Position numbers and translations under genes: made by a program. Positions 8,295 to 16,790 of a stretch of 64,000 bases of DNA are shown piece by piece. Each line of letters starts with the position of its first letter. Within the stretch, counting starts at the first letter, position 1. The notes under the pieces were generated by a model, which saw only the letters and a program-made list of their open reading frames with translations, had not been told where the DNA came from and made no database searches. The stretch comes from Candidatus Desulfosporosinus nitrosoreducens (GTDB lineage Bacteria; Bacillota; Desulfitobacteriia; Desulfitobacteriales; Desulfitobacteriaceae). The DNA is taken from positions 62,001-126,000 of the forward strand of contig NZ_JAVHUW010000073.1 of assembly GCF_030954495.1 (NCBI RefSeq). The letters are read 5' to 3'.

Positions 8295-8723
8295 TCAATT
8301 CAACCTCTTCTCACCATTGCACTCAGGGCAAATTCCATAGAACTCCAAGCGGTGTCCAATAATTGAAAAACCCGATTTTTCTTCAGCTTCTTGATCAACA
8401 TCGATTAAAGGGCGGTGAAAATCTGTCACTTTACCACATTTAGAACAGACAATGTGATAATGATTCTGAGGGTTGCCGTCAAATCGGCTGGACATATCTC
8501 CATAGGATAATTCCAAAATATGCCCATGCACCTTAAGCATGTTCAGCGTATTGTAAATAGTCCCTAAGCTCACTCCAGGAAATTTTGCTTTAACATGGTG
8601 ATAAATCTCATCTGCAGTAGGATGGGATTCCGTCCCGAGAAGAAACTCTAAAATTGCCTGTCTCTGAGGAGTGAAGCGGACACCTTTATCCTTTAATTGC
8701 TTGAGAATTTCAATCGCATCCAA
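8295..8723 (-). CDS. perR: Peroxide-responsive repressor PerR (Fur family, 142 aa)
   Basis: Winged-helix N-terminus (RFTPQRQAILEFL, then GVSLGTIYNTLNML recognition helix) and a dimerisation domain with two CxxC zinc pairs at about C93/C96 and C132/C135. The regulatory metal-site pattern RFDGN...HYH...DFH matches PerR, with Asp residues where Fur usually has other ligands; this favours PerR over Fur, but is not proof. PerR senses peroxide by metal-catalysed oxidation of its His ligands and represses peroxide defence genes. The gene is preceded by a 32-bp A/T-rich palindrome that could be its own operator. A ferredoxin gene lies upstream and a strong terminator follows. Confidence 0.8.
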   Translation of the reverse strand: MDAIEILKQLKDKGVRFTPQRQAILEFLLGTESHPTADEIYHHVKAKFPGVSLGTIYNTLNMLKVHGHILELSYGDMSSRFDGNPQNHYHIVCSKCGKVTDFHRPLIDVDQEAEEKSGFSIIGHRLEFYGICPECNGEKRLN

Positions 8724-8741
8724 GACAAGATCTCCTTTCGT

Positions 8742-8773
8742 GATTTAAAATAATTTTTAATTAATTTTAAATC
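8742..8773. promoter_or_regulatory. Putative PerR/Fur-type operator
   Basis: The inverted repeat GATTTAAAAT (8742-8751) / ATTTTAAATC (8764-8773) around an A/T-rich 12-bp centre lies directly upstream of perR. A/T-rich palindromes in this place are usual for Fur-family autoregulation. Confidence 0.45.
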
Positions 8774-8789
8774 AAGATTAGAAATTTGT

Positions 8790-8820
8790 CAATAAAAAAG
8801 AGGAGTTCAAAACTCCCCCT
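8790..8820 (-). terminator. Hairpin terminator after ferredoxin gene
   Basis: On the minus strand GGAGTT-TTG-AACTCC is followed by TCTTTTTTATTG. The stem is only six pairs plus imperfect extensions, but the T-run is good. Confidence 0.5.
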
Positions 8821-8830
8821 TTTTATATTG

Positions 8831-8889
8831 TCAGAAAGTATAACTTCCTTAAAATACTTTCTGTGGCATAAGGGCACTAAACGGCTGCC
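8831..8889. repeat. Dispersed intergenic hairpin repeat, copy A
   Basis: Starts TCAGAAAGTATAACTTC, then a 9-bp inverted arm ATACTTTCT, then GCATAAGGGCA and AACGGCT. The same blocks in the same order occur at 18708-18772. Both copies lie between genes. No coding capacity. Confidence 0.65.
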
Positions 8890-8961
8890 TGCACCAAAGG
8901 TGCGAAGACAGTTCTTCGGGCACCCGCCAAGTTTCCTTAGCTTGGGATTCTGTCAAGTTAA

Positions 8962-9132
8962 TTAAGCTGGATTCGGTGCTTCAACCGGACAAACACTGGC
9001 GCAGGAGCCGCAATCGATGCAAAGATCCGCATTAATAACGTACCTGTCGTCGCCTTCGCTTATTGCGGAAACCGTGCATTCTCCCTCGCAAGCACCACAA
9101 CTAATGCAGTCAGAACTGATAACGTATGCCAT
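8962..9132 (-). CDS. 2[4Fe-4S] ferredoxin (56 aa)
   Basis: Two classical cluster motifs are complete: CISCGACEGEC near residue 9 and CIDCGSCASVCP near residue 38. This is the clostridial 2[4Fe-4S] ferredoxin type, a small soluble electron carrier for anaerobic metabolism. ATG at 9132 follows GGGGATG by six bases and gives the usual length; a longer frame upstream would add an odd hydrophobic extension. It stands between the 51-residue zinc-ribbon gene and perR, followed by a terminator and a dispersed repeat. Confidence 0.92.
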   Translation of the reverse strand: MAYVISSDCISCGACEGECTVSAISEGDDRYVINADLCIDCGSCASVCPVEAPNPA

Positions 9133-9238
9133 GAATAACATCCCCTTTTTTCCAACTTCAAAGTCAATATACCAAAGCTCAAGAAAAAAGGCAAGCATAA
9201 AGATGATTATTCCGGGCATAATCTATAATTTGTGTTAA

Positions 9239-9394
9239 TTACAGATCACGTTCAGGTCTATAGGGCACTTGATATAAGCGGCGCAGACAATGTGAACAAT
9301 AAGGTAAAACCCGATTACTCACATGATTTCTGCGAAAAAGAACATGTGCCAAATCCTCATGTTCAAAACCGCACGCTCTGCATTTTTCTAACAT
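9239..9394 (-). CDS. Small CxxC/CxxC zinc-ribbon protein (51 aa)
   Basis: A short frame from ATG 9394 encodes CRACG near residue 5 and CSHCLRR near residue 33, two CxxC knuckles 24 residues apart, in a basic protein ending YRPERDL. The upstream AGGGAAG supports translation. This is the layout of small zinc-binding proteins, but I do not recognise the family. It lies between the CoxE-like gene and the ferredoxin gene, behind an inverted repeat at 9420-9460 that surrounds a TATATA sequence. Confidence 0.6.
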   Translation of the reverse strand: MLEKCRACGFEHEDLAHVLFRRNHVSNRVLPYCSHCLRRLYQVPYRPERDL

Positions 9395-9419
9395 TTTTCT
9401 TCCCTCACTTTGTGTAATT

Positions 9420-9460
9420 CAGAACAAATAGCCTATATATAGTATGCTCTTTTTGTTCTG
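9420..9460. promoter_or_regulatory. Inverted repeat around a possible -10 box
   Basis: Perfect 9-bp arms CAGAACAAA / TTTGTTCTG enclose 23 bp containing TATATATAG. It lies between the stop of the CoxE-like gene and the 51-residue protein. It could be an operator over the small gene's promoter, or a weak terminator; the sequence alone does not decide. Confidence 0.35.
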
Positions 9461-9477
9461 AGAATAAACACGCCGTG

Positions 9478-10824
9478 CTAGAATTGTTTATTCAGAATAC
9501 TGGTCAAATGGCTGAGTGTAAAGCATTCGTACATCTGGCAATAGGGAAGAAACGCTTTTATATAGGGTGTCTCTTGCCAACGCTGCCTGGGAAGCGTGTT
9601 CAGCCAAAGAACTTCCCGAACGTGGCGCTGAATTTGCTCTAATAAAGCGGCGGCTTTTTCTCCCTCTAAAGTCTGGGCATCGCTGACAATAATTAACAGT
9701 GTTTGTTTGGATAAGGTATCGGGAAATGTTTGGTTTAGACTCTCTAAGGCCTGCGCCAGATTTGTCCCTCCTCCCCACTCTTTTCCCGAGATACTCAAGG
9801 TTTCCTTAACCATTTCCTGGAATGTTTGCCCTTTTTTCAATTTTCCGGTCAGGGGTATCAGCGCTTCGCCAAAAGCAAAGGCCTTAATCCCATTTACGAC
9901 CTTGGAAAGTCCATAGACAAATTGCCAGATAAACTCGCTATACTTAAGCATCGAACCGGAAATATCACAAAGCAAAACAATTTTGGGTCTTCCTCTGCGC
10001 CGGCTGCGATAACTCCGTTCCAGAAGGACCCCGCCATAACGCAGATTCCTGCGCAGGGTCGTGCGCATTTCCAGGCCTCCGCGCCGGCGATCCGCCCGAT
10101 AACGCCGGGTAACCTGACTGGCAAGGCGCTGACTGAGACGACGTATTAAGCGTATGACTTCCGGCCATTCCTCCGGGGATATTTTTTTCAAATCCCGGCT
10201 TAAAACCTCGGCTTCCTGTTCGCGCAGGGCGCGTTCCACTTCCGAAAACACACCATCTGTGGAACCGGGGGAAAGAATTGGGTCATCTTCATTTAATTTC
10301 TTACGCCAATATTCCAAGGACCCCCGCAGAACCCGTTCAACCATCGGCTGATAGGTGTGATCCACAGGAATGCCGCTCCTTGTGCCGTTGGACGATTTCT
10401 CCAAAAAATCCCGCAGGCGCTGTTTGTCCTTTTCAGTGAGGCTGGCGTAAACAGCCCTCTGCTCTTCAGAAATCTCCAATTCATGCCCCTGAAAACGCAA
10501 GTCCTGCCTGGCGTTCTCCATTTGTTCATGCCATTGACTGGCTTTTTCAGCGCTTTCTTTTTGCCAGGCCTCTTTTTGTTCCGGGTTGCTGAAGTAAGCG
10601 CGGAATGCTTCTTTAAAGGCCGGAATATGCCGGATATCTTTGACAAGCGTTGCCTGGAGCGCCGCCTCGACCTTGCTCTTCTCCGTCATACCGATTAAGG
10701 CTAAGCCGTTTGCAGCATCATAAATTTCCGAAGGACTGATTTTTAAGCCGACAGATCTCAAGAGCTGGGCAAATTCCACCAAGTGACGGTCTAATTCACT
10801 CACTCTCTCATGCATGGTGTCCAT
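9478..10824 (-). CDS. CoxE-like von Willebrand factor A domain protein (448 aa)
   Basis: The C-terminal half carries a VWA domain with an intact metal site: DISGSM near residue 288, GGGTNLAQ near residue 349 and IVSDAQT. The N-terminal half is charged and helical. This is the CoxE/DUF58-neighbour type that works with MoxR AAA+ ATPases in metal-cofactor insertion or protein complex assembly. Start ATG 10824 overlaps the end of the upstream MoxR gene by 17 bp, so the two are translationally linked. No molybdenum hydroxylase or other known client gene is adjacent, so the target complex is unknown. Confidence 0.8.
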   Translation of the reverse strand: MDTMHERVSELDRHLVEFAQLLRSVGLKISPSEIYDAANGLALIGMTEKSKVEAALQATLVKDIRHIPAFKEAFRAYFSNPEQKEAWQKESAEKASQWHEQMENARQDLRFQGHELEISEEQRAVYASLTEKDKQRLRDFLEKSSNGTRSGIPVDHTYQPMVERVLRGSLEYWRKKLNEDDPILSPGSTDGVFSEVERALREQEAEVLSRDLKKISPEEWPEVIRLIRRLSQRLASQVTRRYRADRRRGGLEMRTTLRRNLRYGGVLLERSYRSRRRGRPKIVLLCDISGSMLKYSEFIWQFVYGLSKVVNGIKAFAFGEALIPLTGKLKKGQTFQEMVKETLSISGKEWGGGTNLAQALESLNQTFPDTLSKQTLLIIVSDAQTLEGEKAAALLEQIQRHVREVLWLNTLPRQRWQETPYIKAFLPYCQMYECFTLSHLTSILNKQF

Positions 10825-11725
10825 GGGCCTGTCTTTCCCCTTTGTCCGCCTTATTCGCTTCGAAGAGAAGACGCTCCGCTCCCATCTCGCGATAAAACAA
10901 TTCAACATCCTCCTGGCTCTTCAACAACAAAGTCAAGGTCGCTTCCACCCACGCAGGGTCCAGACCTGTTTTCCCCATGACAAGCAAGGCTTTGGCCCAG
11001 TCCATCGTCTCCGAAACGGAAGGCATTTTGTTCAAGGAGAGCTTTTCCCTCAGAACATGCACGGCGCGAGCCACTTCCAGGGCTAATCGTTCCGGCAAAT
11101 CCGGTACTTTCTTCCTTAGAATGCGAACTTCTTTATTGACCGACGGGGGTTCTACATTAAGGAATATACAGCGCCGTTTCAACCCGTCGGACAGCTCCCT
11201 CTCTCCATTGGAGGTTAAAACAACCATAGGCCGTTTTTGCGCCCCGACCGTTCCCATTTCCGGGATCGTCACTTGAAACTCTCCCAGAAGTTCAAACAAG
11301 AAGGCTTCAAACTCCGAGTCCGTTTTGTCAATCTCATCAATCAGCAAAACCGCTTGCTCTTGACTCAGGAGAGCCTGCAGCAAGGGACGAGGGAGAAGGT
11401 AATCTTTAGAAAAAAGATCTTCTTCCCGCAATTGTTCCCGGCTTAACTGAATTTTCAGAAGTTGACGCTGATAATTCCACTCATAGAGCGCCTTCGTCTC
11501 GTCCAAACCTTCATAGCACTGCAACCGGATCAAAGGCGCTTGGAAAACCTGACTGAGAACCTTAGCGATTTCCGTCTTGCCGACCCCCGCGGGTCCTGAT
11601 ACCAAAAGTGGTTTGCCCAATTCGGTTGCCAGAAATGCCGTCAAGGCGATCCGATCATCTTGTTCGGTAATATAGCCTACGTCTTCCAAAACATCTTCAA
11701 ACTGATCAAGGGTCATCCTGTTCAT
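10808..11725 (-). CDS. MoxR/CoxD-type AAA+ ATPase (305 aa)
   Basis: Walker A GPAGVGKTEIAK near residue 42, Walker B LLIDEIDK near residue 126, sensor 1 VVLTSNGERELSD and an arginine-finger region with LKRRCIFLNV. This is the MoxR family of chaperone-like ATPases, which acts with VWA proteins. The partner gene overlaps directly downstream. ATG at 11725 with AAAGAGGGGG seven or so bases upstream. The gene follows bshA closely (18 bp), so it may share that transcript. Confidence 0.85.
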   Translation of the reverse strand: MNRMTLDQFEDVLEDVGYITEQDDRIALTAFLATELGKPLLVSGPAGVGKTEIAKVLSQVFQAPLIRLQCYEGLDETKALYEWNYQRQLLKIQLSREQLREEDLFSKDYLLPRPLLQALLSQEQAVLLIDEIDKTDSEFEAFLFELLGEFQVTIPEMGTVGAQKRPMVVLTSNGERELSDGLKRRCIFLNVEPPSVNKEVRILRKKVPDLPERLALEVARAVHVLREKLSLNKMPSVSETMDWAKALLVMGKTGLDPAWVEATLTLLLKSQEDVELFYREMGAERLLFEANKADKGERQAHGHHA

Positions 11726-11743
11726 CTAAATCCCCCTCTTTCT

Positions 11744-12907
11744 TTATTTTCCTGCTTCCGGTCTTCGGCTTCTGGCATTCGACCTCAGGCATACCTCTTG
11801 ATACACTTTCTCATAGCCTAAAACCGCCCGTTCTACGGGAAATGTTTCTCTTGCCCAATGAACGGCTTGTTCGGAAAACGCTTTATAGAGAAATTTATCG
11901 CTAAGCAATCGCAAAACTGCTTCACTCATTCCCTGCACGTCCCCAACATCTGCCAAATAACCTGTCTTGCCGTGTTGAACGACTTCCGGCAATCCCCCGA
12001 CCCGGCTGGCAACTACAGGCACACCGCAAGCCATCGCTTCAAGAGCTACTAAGCCAAAGCTTTCTTGCCCCGACGGGAGAAGAAACACGTCCACCATCTG
12101 CAAAATTTCTACGACACTCTCTTGTTTTCCTAAGAACTGAACCTTCCCTTCCAGCCCAAGTTTCAGCACTTCCCGCTCGACCCTGCTCATTTCCGGTCCG
12201 TCTCCGACGAGAAGAAGCCGACAGGGAATTGTCTTCTCGACCCGGGCAAAAATATTAACCACATCAACGACTCGTTTCACTTCCCGAAAGTTGGAAATGT
12301 GAGCCAGAATTTTTTCTCCTTGGGGGGCAAAATACTTCCGGCAGCGCCCGGGCAAGCCTTCTAAAGGAAAATACACCTTAGGGTCAATGAAATTGGGGAT
12401 CACGTCGATCCCTTGATCCGCTCTCCCAAAAGTTTCTTCCGTTTCAAGCGCAAGAGCCCGGGAGACAGATGTAATTCGATCACTTACCCTTAAAGCCAGG
12501 CGAGTCAGCTGATAAAATTCTTCAAAAGCCCCTACTAAGGTGACATCGGTTCCATGGAGCGTTGTCACCAGTGGCAGCGGCTTCGTCATCATCTGAATGG
12601 CCAGATAGGCACTGATACTGTGGGGAATAGCATAATGGGCATGGATGAGATCCAACCCCACATAATTGGCCACTTCCACGATCTTATTGGCTAGCAGCAA
12701 GGTATAGGGCGCTGTTTTAAACAAGGGATAGCTTACATCGGCTACCTCATGAAAAAAAAGCTGTTCATGATAGCGGTGCAAGCGAAAAGGGCGAGACGAA
12801 GAGATGAAATGGACTTCATGTCCCCGCTCACCCAAGGCATACCCTAGTTCTGTCGCCACAACCCCGCTTCCTCCATAACTCGGATAACAAACCATTCCAA
12901 TTTTCAT
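11744..12907 (-). CDS. bshA: N-acetyl-alpha-D-glucosaminyl L-malate synthase BshA (387 aa)
   Basis: GT-B glycosyltransferase with the BshA hallmark start MKIGMVCYPSYGGSGVVATE, HEVHFISSSRPFRL, the acceptor-side HGTDVTLVG near residue 125, and the donor-site FGLVALEAMACGVPVVAS near residue 283. BshA joins GlcNAc from UDP-GlcNAc to L-malate, the first step of bacillithiol synthesis in the cytoplasm. ATG 12907 has AGAGGGTG seven bases upstream. bshC, the putative last-step enzyme, lies at 25497-27074; no LmbE-type deacetylase (bshB) is in this window. Confidence 0.88.
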   Translation of the reverse strand: MKIGMVCYPSYGGSGVVATELGYALGERGHEVHFISSSRPFRLHRYHEQLFFHEVADVSYPLFKTAPYTLLLANKIVEVANYVGLDLIHAHYAIPHSISAYLAIQMMTKPLPLVTTLHGTDVTLVGAFEEFYQLTRLALRVSDRITSVSRALALETEETFGRADQGIDVIPNFIDPKVYFPLEGLPGRCRKYFAPQGEKILAHISNFREVKRVVDVVNIFARVEKTIPCRLLLVGDGPEMSRVEREVLKLGLEGKVQFLGKQESVVEILQMVDVFLLPSGQESFGLVALEAMACGVPVVASRVGGLPEVVQHGKTGYLADVGDVQGMSEAVLRLLSDKFLYKAFSEQAVHWARETFPVERAVLGYEKVYQEVCLRSNARSRRPEAGK

Positions 12908-12957
12908 AGACCGGCACCCTCTTTTATCCAACATAATCGAAAAAGCCCAAAGAAAGG

Positions 12958-13323
12958 CTATCCTTCAGGAGTTATATCCTCGAACCCAATCGGCATAGCT
13001 TCTTGAATCGCCTCACCGATGATCTGCTGTATATCATTAACCATGCGTGACACTTCAAACTCCGCTTCTAAGTATTCCCTTGCGGCAGGGTTAATGCTTA
13101 ATAAACTGTATAAGCGCTCCAGCTCTTGCTGTTTCTCCTCGCTGACTTCATTCTCTAACATTTGCGCTTCGCGGATCTCCCATTGTTTTAATTGAAACTC
13201 ACGAACCATCTTGTGATTATTGGCATCACTCATAACTTTTTCCTTTGATTTGTGAAACTGTTTAAATTCGTTTGATTCTTTAAGCGAACGAGCCAATTCA
13301 TGAGCTAAATCATGTGCTGCCAT
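12958..13323 (-). CDS. YlbF/YmcA-family regulator (121 aa)
   Basis: Almost entirely helical, beginning HDLAHELARSLKESNEFKQF and including QLKQWEIREAQML and INPAAREYLEAEFEVSRM, the pattern of the DUF964 (YlbF/YmcA) family. In Bacillus, YlbF, YmcA and YaaT form a complex that affects RNA processing, sporulation and competence. Which paralogue this is cannot be told. It lies 50 bp upstream of bshA on the same strand. Confidence 0.75.
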   Translation of the reverse strand: MAAHDLAHELARSLKESNEFKQFHKSKEKVMSDANNHKMVREFQLKQWEIREAQMLENEVSEEKQQELERLYSLLSINPAAREYLEAEFEVSRMVNDIQQIIGEAIQEAMPIGFEDITPEG

Positions 13324-13409
13324 TTCTAAACCCCTCCCAGCTCCGTATCTTATCTAATAATTGTCCATATTATATAAAATTTTCCCCTCTGAGACAATTG
13401 CTCCTAATC

Positions 13410-14105
13410 TCAAGTGCTCGTACTGTTCAAAACCAGTTCCTCCAGGACGTCGAAAGCTTGCAACCGGCTATAAGCTAAAAAAACCTCCCATTGATCCTGG
13501 CTGATCGCCCACGGACAATGTACCGCTTTCCAACTGGCAAACCCCAAAGGATTTCCGCCGTACATTTTTTCCAGCCGGCGTTGCGCCAGACTGATAATAC
13601 CCGGCGCGTGACAGTTGCTGGCAATAGGTTCCAAACATAGGACCGGTTCATTTTCATAAGTCACAAGCAAACTGAACCTTCCGAGCTTTTGGATGCCTAT
13701 CTTTTCCCGCCGAATATCCCCTGCAAGTGGAATGGGATCAGGCTGAATAACCCCGCCCATCTTCTTCCAGAAACTTTGTTCAACAGAACTGCCGATGGGA
13801 GCACAAACTCCGACCGCCCCCATTTGTCCGGCAAAACGAACCACAAAGCGGGCAAAATCATAATCAGGGCTGCCTTTTAACTCTAAGCCATCCAAGACAA
13901 CAAGTCGTTCAGCGCCGCGCAAAGTTAAGGCTCCGCTTCCTTCTTCACCCAATTGAACAACATTATATCCTGGCAGCCTATGAATTTCCGGTTTCAACGT
14001 TATGCCTTTTTCGATTAAGAAAGCTCCTAAGGCTAAAGCCCAATCTTCAAGGCAGTCTTCATTCCAGTCTGTTTGCGGGTCAATTTCAATTTCCATCCAA
14101 GGCAT
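13410..14105 (-). CDS. Hypothetical protein (231 aa)
   Basis: Soluble protein starting MPWMEIEIDPQTDW after a good site AAAGGAGATGTG. Recognisable features are few: an acidic N-terminus, a VRFAGQMGAVGVCAPIG segment near residue 95, and a C-terminal CHAPGIISLAQRRLEKMYGG region. No membrane segment, signal peptide or cofactor motif is evident. I do not recognise the family. It stands alone between ylbF and another unknown gene, all on the minus strand; a TTATCT-rich gap of 86 bp separates it from ylbF. Confidence 0.65.
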   Translation of the reverse strand: MPWMEIEIDPQTDWNEDCLEDWALALGAFLIEKGITLKPEIHRLPGYNVVQLGEEGSGALTLRGAERLVVLDGLELKGSPDYDFARFVVRFAGQMGAVGVCAPIGSSVEQSFWKKMGGVIQPDPIPLAGDIRREKIGIQKLGRFSLLVTYENEPVLCLEPIASNCHAPGIISLAQRRLEKMYGGNPLGFASWKAVHCPWAISQDQWEVFLAYSRLQAFDVLEELVLNSTST

Positions 14106-14183
14106 TGGCACATCTCCTTTACACGGCACTAACATTTCCTAGTGTTGCACTGTAAAGGCAAGTCTATGCCAATACCCCTGCAA

Positions 14184-14675
14184 TTAGCGCAGCCTCTCCA
14201 GCAAGGTCCAGTCACGCACTTGAAAATCATAAAATAACAGCCAAATTATTTCAAAATCCGAGGGCGGCACAACAATTTTCCAGGCGTAAGCCTCAAAATC
14301 AAGCATGTGAAAAATCGGAGAAACCACTCGTATCAAAAGAGCTAGAGGATCCTGGTGACTATATCCTTTAGCTTTTTCACTTTTTTGCTGCAGTAGAATG
14401 TTCAAGCGCCGAATATATTCCTCGATATACTCCGGAGGATGGCTCTGAACGTGGGACCGCCCCAAGACAGACCTGGCTTCTTCGGAATCATAAAAAAGGT
14501 GGGTTACCTCCACTCCTAAACGACTGCCATCTTGTTGATCCTCTATGACAATATCCGGACGATCCGCATGCTTTAAAATTCTGCAGCGTTTCCCCTGTTG
14601 GTTATTTAAGAGCTGCACCAAGGCTTGAGCGGCGCTTTCTTCCATCAGCCATTTTTCATCCAGCGAATATGACAC
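14184..14675 (-). CDS. Hypothetical protein with possible nuclease-like fold (163 aa)
   Basis: The N-terminal half reads RPDIVIEDQQDGSRLGVEVTHL (core DIVIED...GVEVTHL), a beta-strand/Asp/Glu-x-Thr pattern loosely like PD-(D/E)xK nucleases, but with Thr where Lys is usual. The rest is helical and ends with a hydrophobic IIWLLFYDFQVRDW. Family not recognised; the nuclease idea is an inference from a single motif. It lies 12 bp upstream... in transcription order just downstream of the PHP gene, suggesting co-transcription. Confidence 0.6.
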   Translation of the reverse strand: MSYSLDEKWLMEESAAQALVQLLNNQQGKRCRILKHADRPDIVIEDQQDGSRLGVEVTHLFYDSEEARSVLGRSHVQSHPPEYIEEYIRRLNILLQQKSEKAKGYSHQDPLALLIRVVSPIFHMLDFEAYAWKIVVPPSDFEIIWLLFYDFQVRDWTLLERLR

Positions 14676-14687
14676 AAGGGATTCCTC

Positions 14688-15449
14688 CTATTCCAAGATA
14701 TAGCTGACTTTGGCAAAATTCCTAAACCCTACAACCGAATGCACCCCGATCCGGCGCAATAACTGAGCCGCTTCATCAATATCCCGGCCGACTGCCGCCG
14801 CAAAATGGGCATCCGACCCTAAAGTGAAGTCAATCCCTCTGCGTTTTATTTCCTCCATCAGACATTTTTCTGGATAAAATTCTTTAACAGGCTTGTATCT
14901 TCCATTTGTATTCACTTCCAGAACCAGACCATGCTCCGCAACTGTTGTTAAAGCTTCATCGGCCAGAACCGTAACGTCGGAGGCCGGCCGAACTCCGAAC
15001 ACTTTAATGAGGTCAAAGTGCCCAATCGTCGTAAATAATCCACTTTTGGCGGCCTGAGTCACTACATTAAAATACTCCCGGTAAAGCTCATCCGCATCCT
15101 TCTGATGATGTTTCGGCTCTTCCTCCGGAATATCAAAAATCCAGCCCGCAATTTCATGGACGGAACCAATGACATAATCGAAGGGATATTGACTCAGGAG
15201 ATTTCTGATTCTCTCTTCCTCATTGGGCCGATATTCCGCTTCTAAACCAATGCGCACAGCCAAATGGGGGTATTCCCGGGCCACTTCACAAATCAGGGGG
15301 AAATTCATTTGTTCCCAATAATAATCATGATCGGCAAAGCCGATTTCTTTCAGTCCTCTGCGGGACGCCTCATCCAAAAAAGCCCGAATGTTATCACGAT
15401 TAGCTTCCCGGTCATTATGTCCAAGAAGGTGAATATGCAAATCCAACAT
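14688..15449 (-). CDS. PHP-domain phosphoesterase, histidinol-phosphatase-like (253 aa)
   Basis: Metal-binding PHP signatures are present in order: LDLHIHLLGH at the start, FADHDY near residue 40, LEAEY near residue 68, GSVHEI near residue 95, TIGHFD near residue 142 and GSDAHF near residue 215. The family hydrolyses phosphate esters with a multinuclear metal site; members act as histidinol phosphatases or on other small phosphates. No his genes are near, so the substrate is open. ATG at 15449 is preceded by GGAGGAGC. Confidence 0.8.
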   Translation of the reverse strand: MLDLHIHLLGHNDREANRDNIRAFLDEASRRGLKEIGFADHDYYWEQMNFPLICEVAREYPHLAVRIGLEAEYRPNEEERIRNLLSQYPFDYVIGSVHEIAGWIFDIPEEEPKHHQKDADELYREYFNVVTQAAKSGLFTTIGHFDLIKVFGVRPASDVTVLADEALTTVAEHGLVLEVNTNGRYKPVKEFYPEKCLMEEIKRRGIDFTLGSDAHFAAAVGRDIDEAAQLLRRIGVHSVVGFRNFAKVSYILE

Positions 15450-15470
15450 CTCTTAAAGCTCCTCCCGCCG

Positions 15471-16790
15471 CTATAATGTTTGCAATCCGGTCCTTACCAG
15501 CAGATAAGGATGTAAACTCAGATTGGACCGGGCTATTCTCGTCGACGGCGCGGCCAGATCAGCAAAGAAATTCCCTGTCAACTTTACATCTGTCCGTCCC
15601 ACTATTTGCCCCTTTAGGATGCGCAGACTGTGAGGTGCGCTCAGGGAATAGGACCCTGCCACTGAGTCCTGAGTATGTAAACCTAATACGGACAAGATTA
15701 AAACTCCGTCGTCGATGGCTTCCAGAGCCGTATGCCAAGGAACCTCGGCGGTATGCTGAAGATACAGCCCCGCCGAGCCTTGGGGTAACGCCGTCGGATT
15801 TTCCCCCCAGCGCACGGCGTCCTTGACACGGAGAAATGGAGTTTGCAGCTTGCCGTCAAGGACTAGCGCTGTCTGAATAGCCGGTACCCCCTCGGGTGTT
15901 ACCAGGTATGACCCTAATTCAAGGGGCCGAAGGGGATCAATCAGCAAAGAGAACTGCGGATGAAACACTTCTTTGTGCTCCCGAAAGTTCTCCTGAGAAA
16001 ATGTTCCTTGCCCTTCAAGAACACGGTCTCCGGAAAAATTGGGCAAGACAAACTGTCCCAATAATTCCTCCGTCATTGAGGGCGCAAAAACAACCTGAGT
16101 CTCAGGGCCGACCGCCGGTGCCTCTTCAGCCATTTTCGCATAATAATCAACCGTCCGCAGCCACAATTCTCTCTGTTCTTCCGGGCGGCTGAGACGGCGC
16201 TTGGCAAATCCGCCGCCAACAAGACTGTCAAAGGAAAACCAGGATGCGAATTGGGACTGTTGATACGTTACGGCAAGCCCTGTGGAAGTCCGGACATGCC
16301 GATAACCCCAAGCAGCTTGAATACTGCCTTGCATCTTAGCGTTTTCAGGCTTTTCCTTAAGCCATTCCTGAGCAAGATCAAACAGTACTGCGTCATTTCC
16401 CTCCATAATGTTCTTGACAGCCCGGTCTTCTACCGCTACCAGGGGCAATGGCTTGGGAGCCGGAATATGCGCGGCATCAGGGTCTATGTAGGACGCTTGC
16501 TTCCACTGCTCCATTTCCTGCTGCCAAAACCCCGAACCTTGCTGTGGATTCATCTGAACCATAGCCTGGCTGCAGGTTCCATCCGCCCAGACCAAAAAGA
16601 TATCCCCGCTTTCTCCCTGACGATAACTCGGCGGGGTGTAGACACTCCCGGGAAAATTATCTTTGATCCCTAAAGACACAGCCTCTGATTCGTGCACCAG
16701 AATACGCCAGGCGGACAGCCTGAGATGCTCATGTTCCGGTGCATGTTGAAACTGATAAAAAAGATCCTCTAACTGCGCGACGAGTTTCAT
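15471..16790 (-). CDS. TldE/PmbA-like metallopeptidase subunit (439 aa)
   Basis: Similar in layout to the TldE/PmbA half of the TldD/TldE peptidase: long N-terminal domain, central TSTGLAVTYQQSQFASWFSF, and a C-terminal beta-rich region ending with TGNFFADLAAPSTRIARSN. It has no HExxxH motif, as expected of the non-catalytic partner. Start ATG 16790 overlaps the tldD stop by 4 bp (ATGA), so the pair is translationally coupled. TldD/TldE pairs degrade unfolded peptides and mature some modified peptides. Confidence 0.75.
   Translation of the reverse strand: MKLVAQLEDLFYQFQHAPEHEHLRLSAWRILVHESEAVSLGIKDNFPGSVYTPPSYRQGESGDIFLVWADGTCSQAMVQMNPQQGSGFWQQEMEQWKQASYIDPDAAHIPAPKPLPLVAVEDRAVKNIMEGNDAVLFDLAQEWLKEKPENAKMQGSIQAAWGYRHVRTSTGLAVTYQQSQFASWFSFDSLVGGGFAKRRLSRPEEQRELWLRTVDYYAKMAEEAPAVGPETQVVFAPSMTEELLGQFVLPNFSGDRVLEGQGTFSQENFREHKEVFHPQFSLLIDPLRPLELGSYLVTPEGVPAIQTALVLDGKLQTPFLRVKDAVRWGENPTALPQGSAGLYLQHTAEVPWHTALEAIDDGVLILSVLGLHTQDSVAGSYSLSAPHSLRILKGQIVGRTDVKLTGNFFADLAAPSTRIARSNLSLHPYLLVRTGLQTL

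Noticed and set aside
8295..8723. Fur or Zur instead of PerR
   Set aside because: The RFDGN...HYH...DFH pattern fits PerR metal ligands better, though function is not proven.
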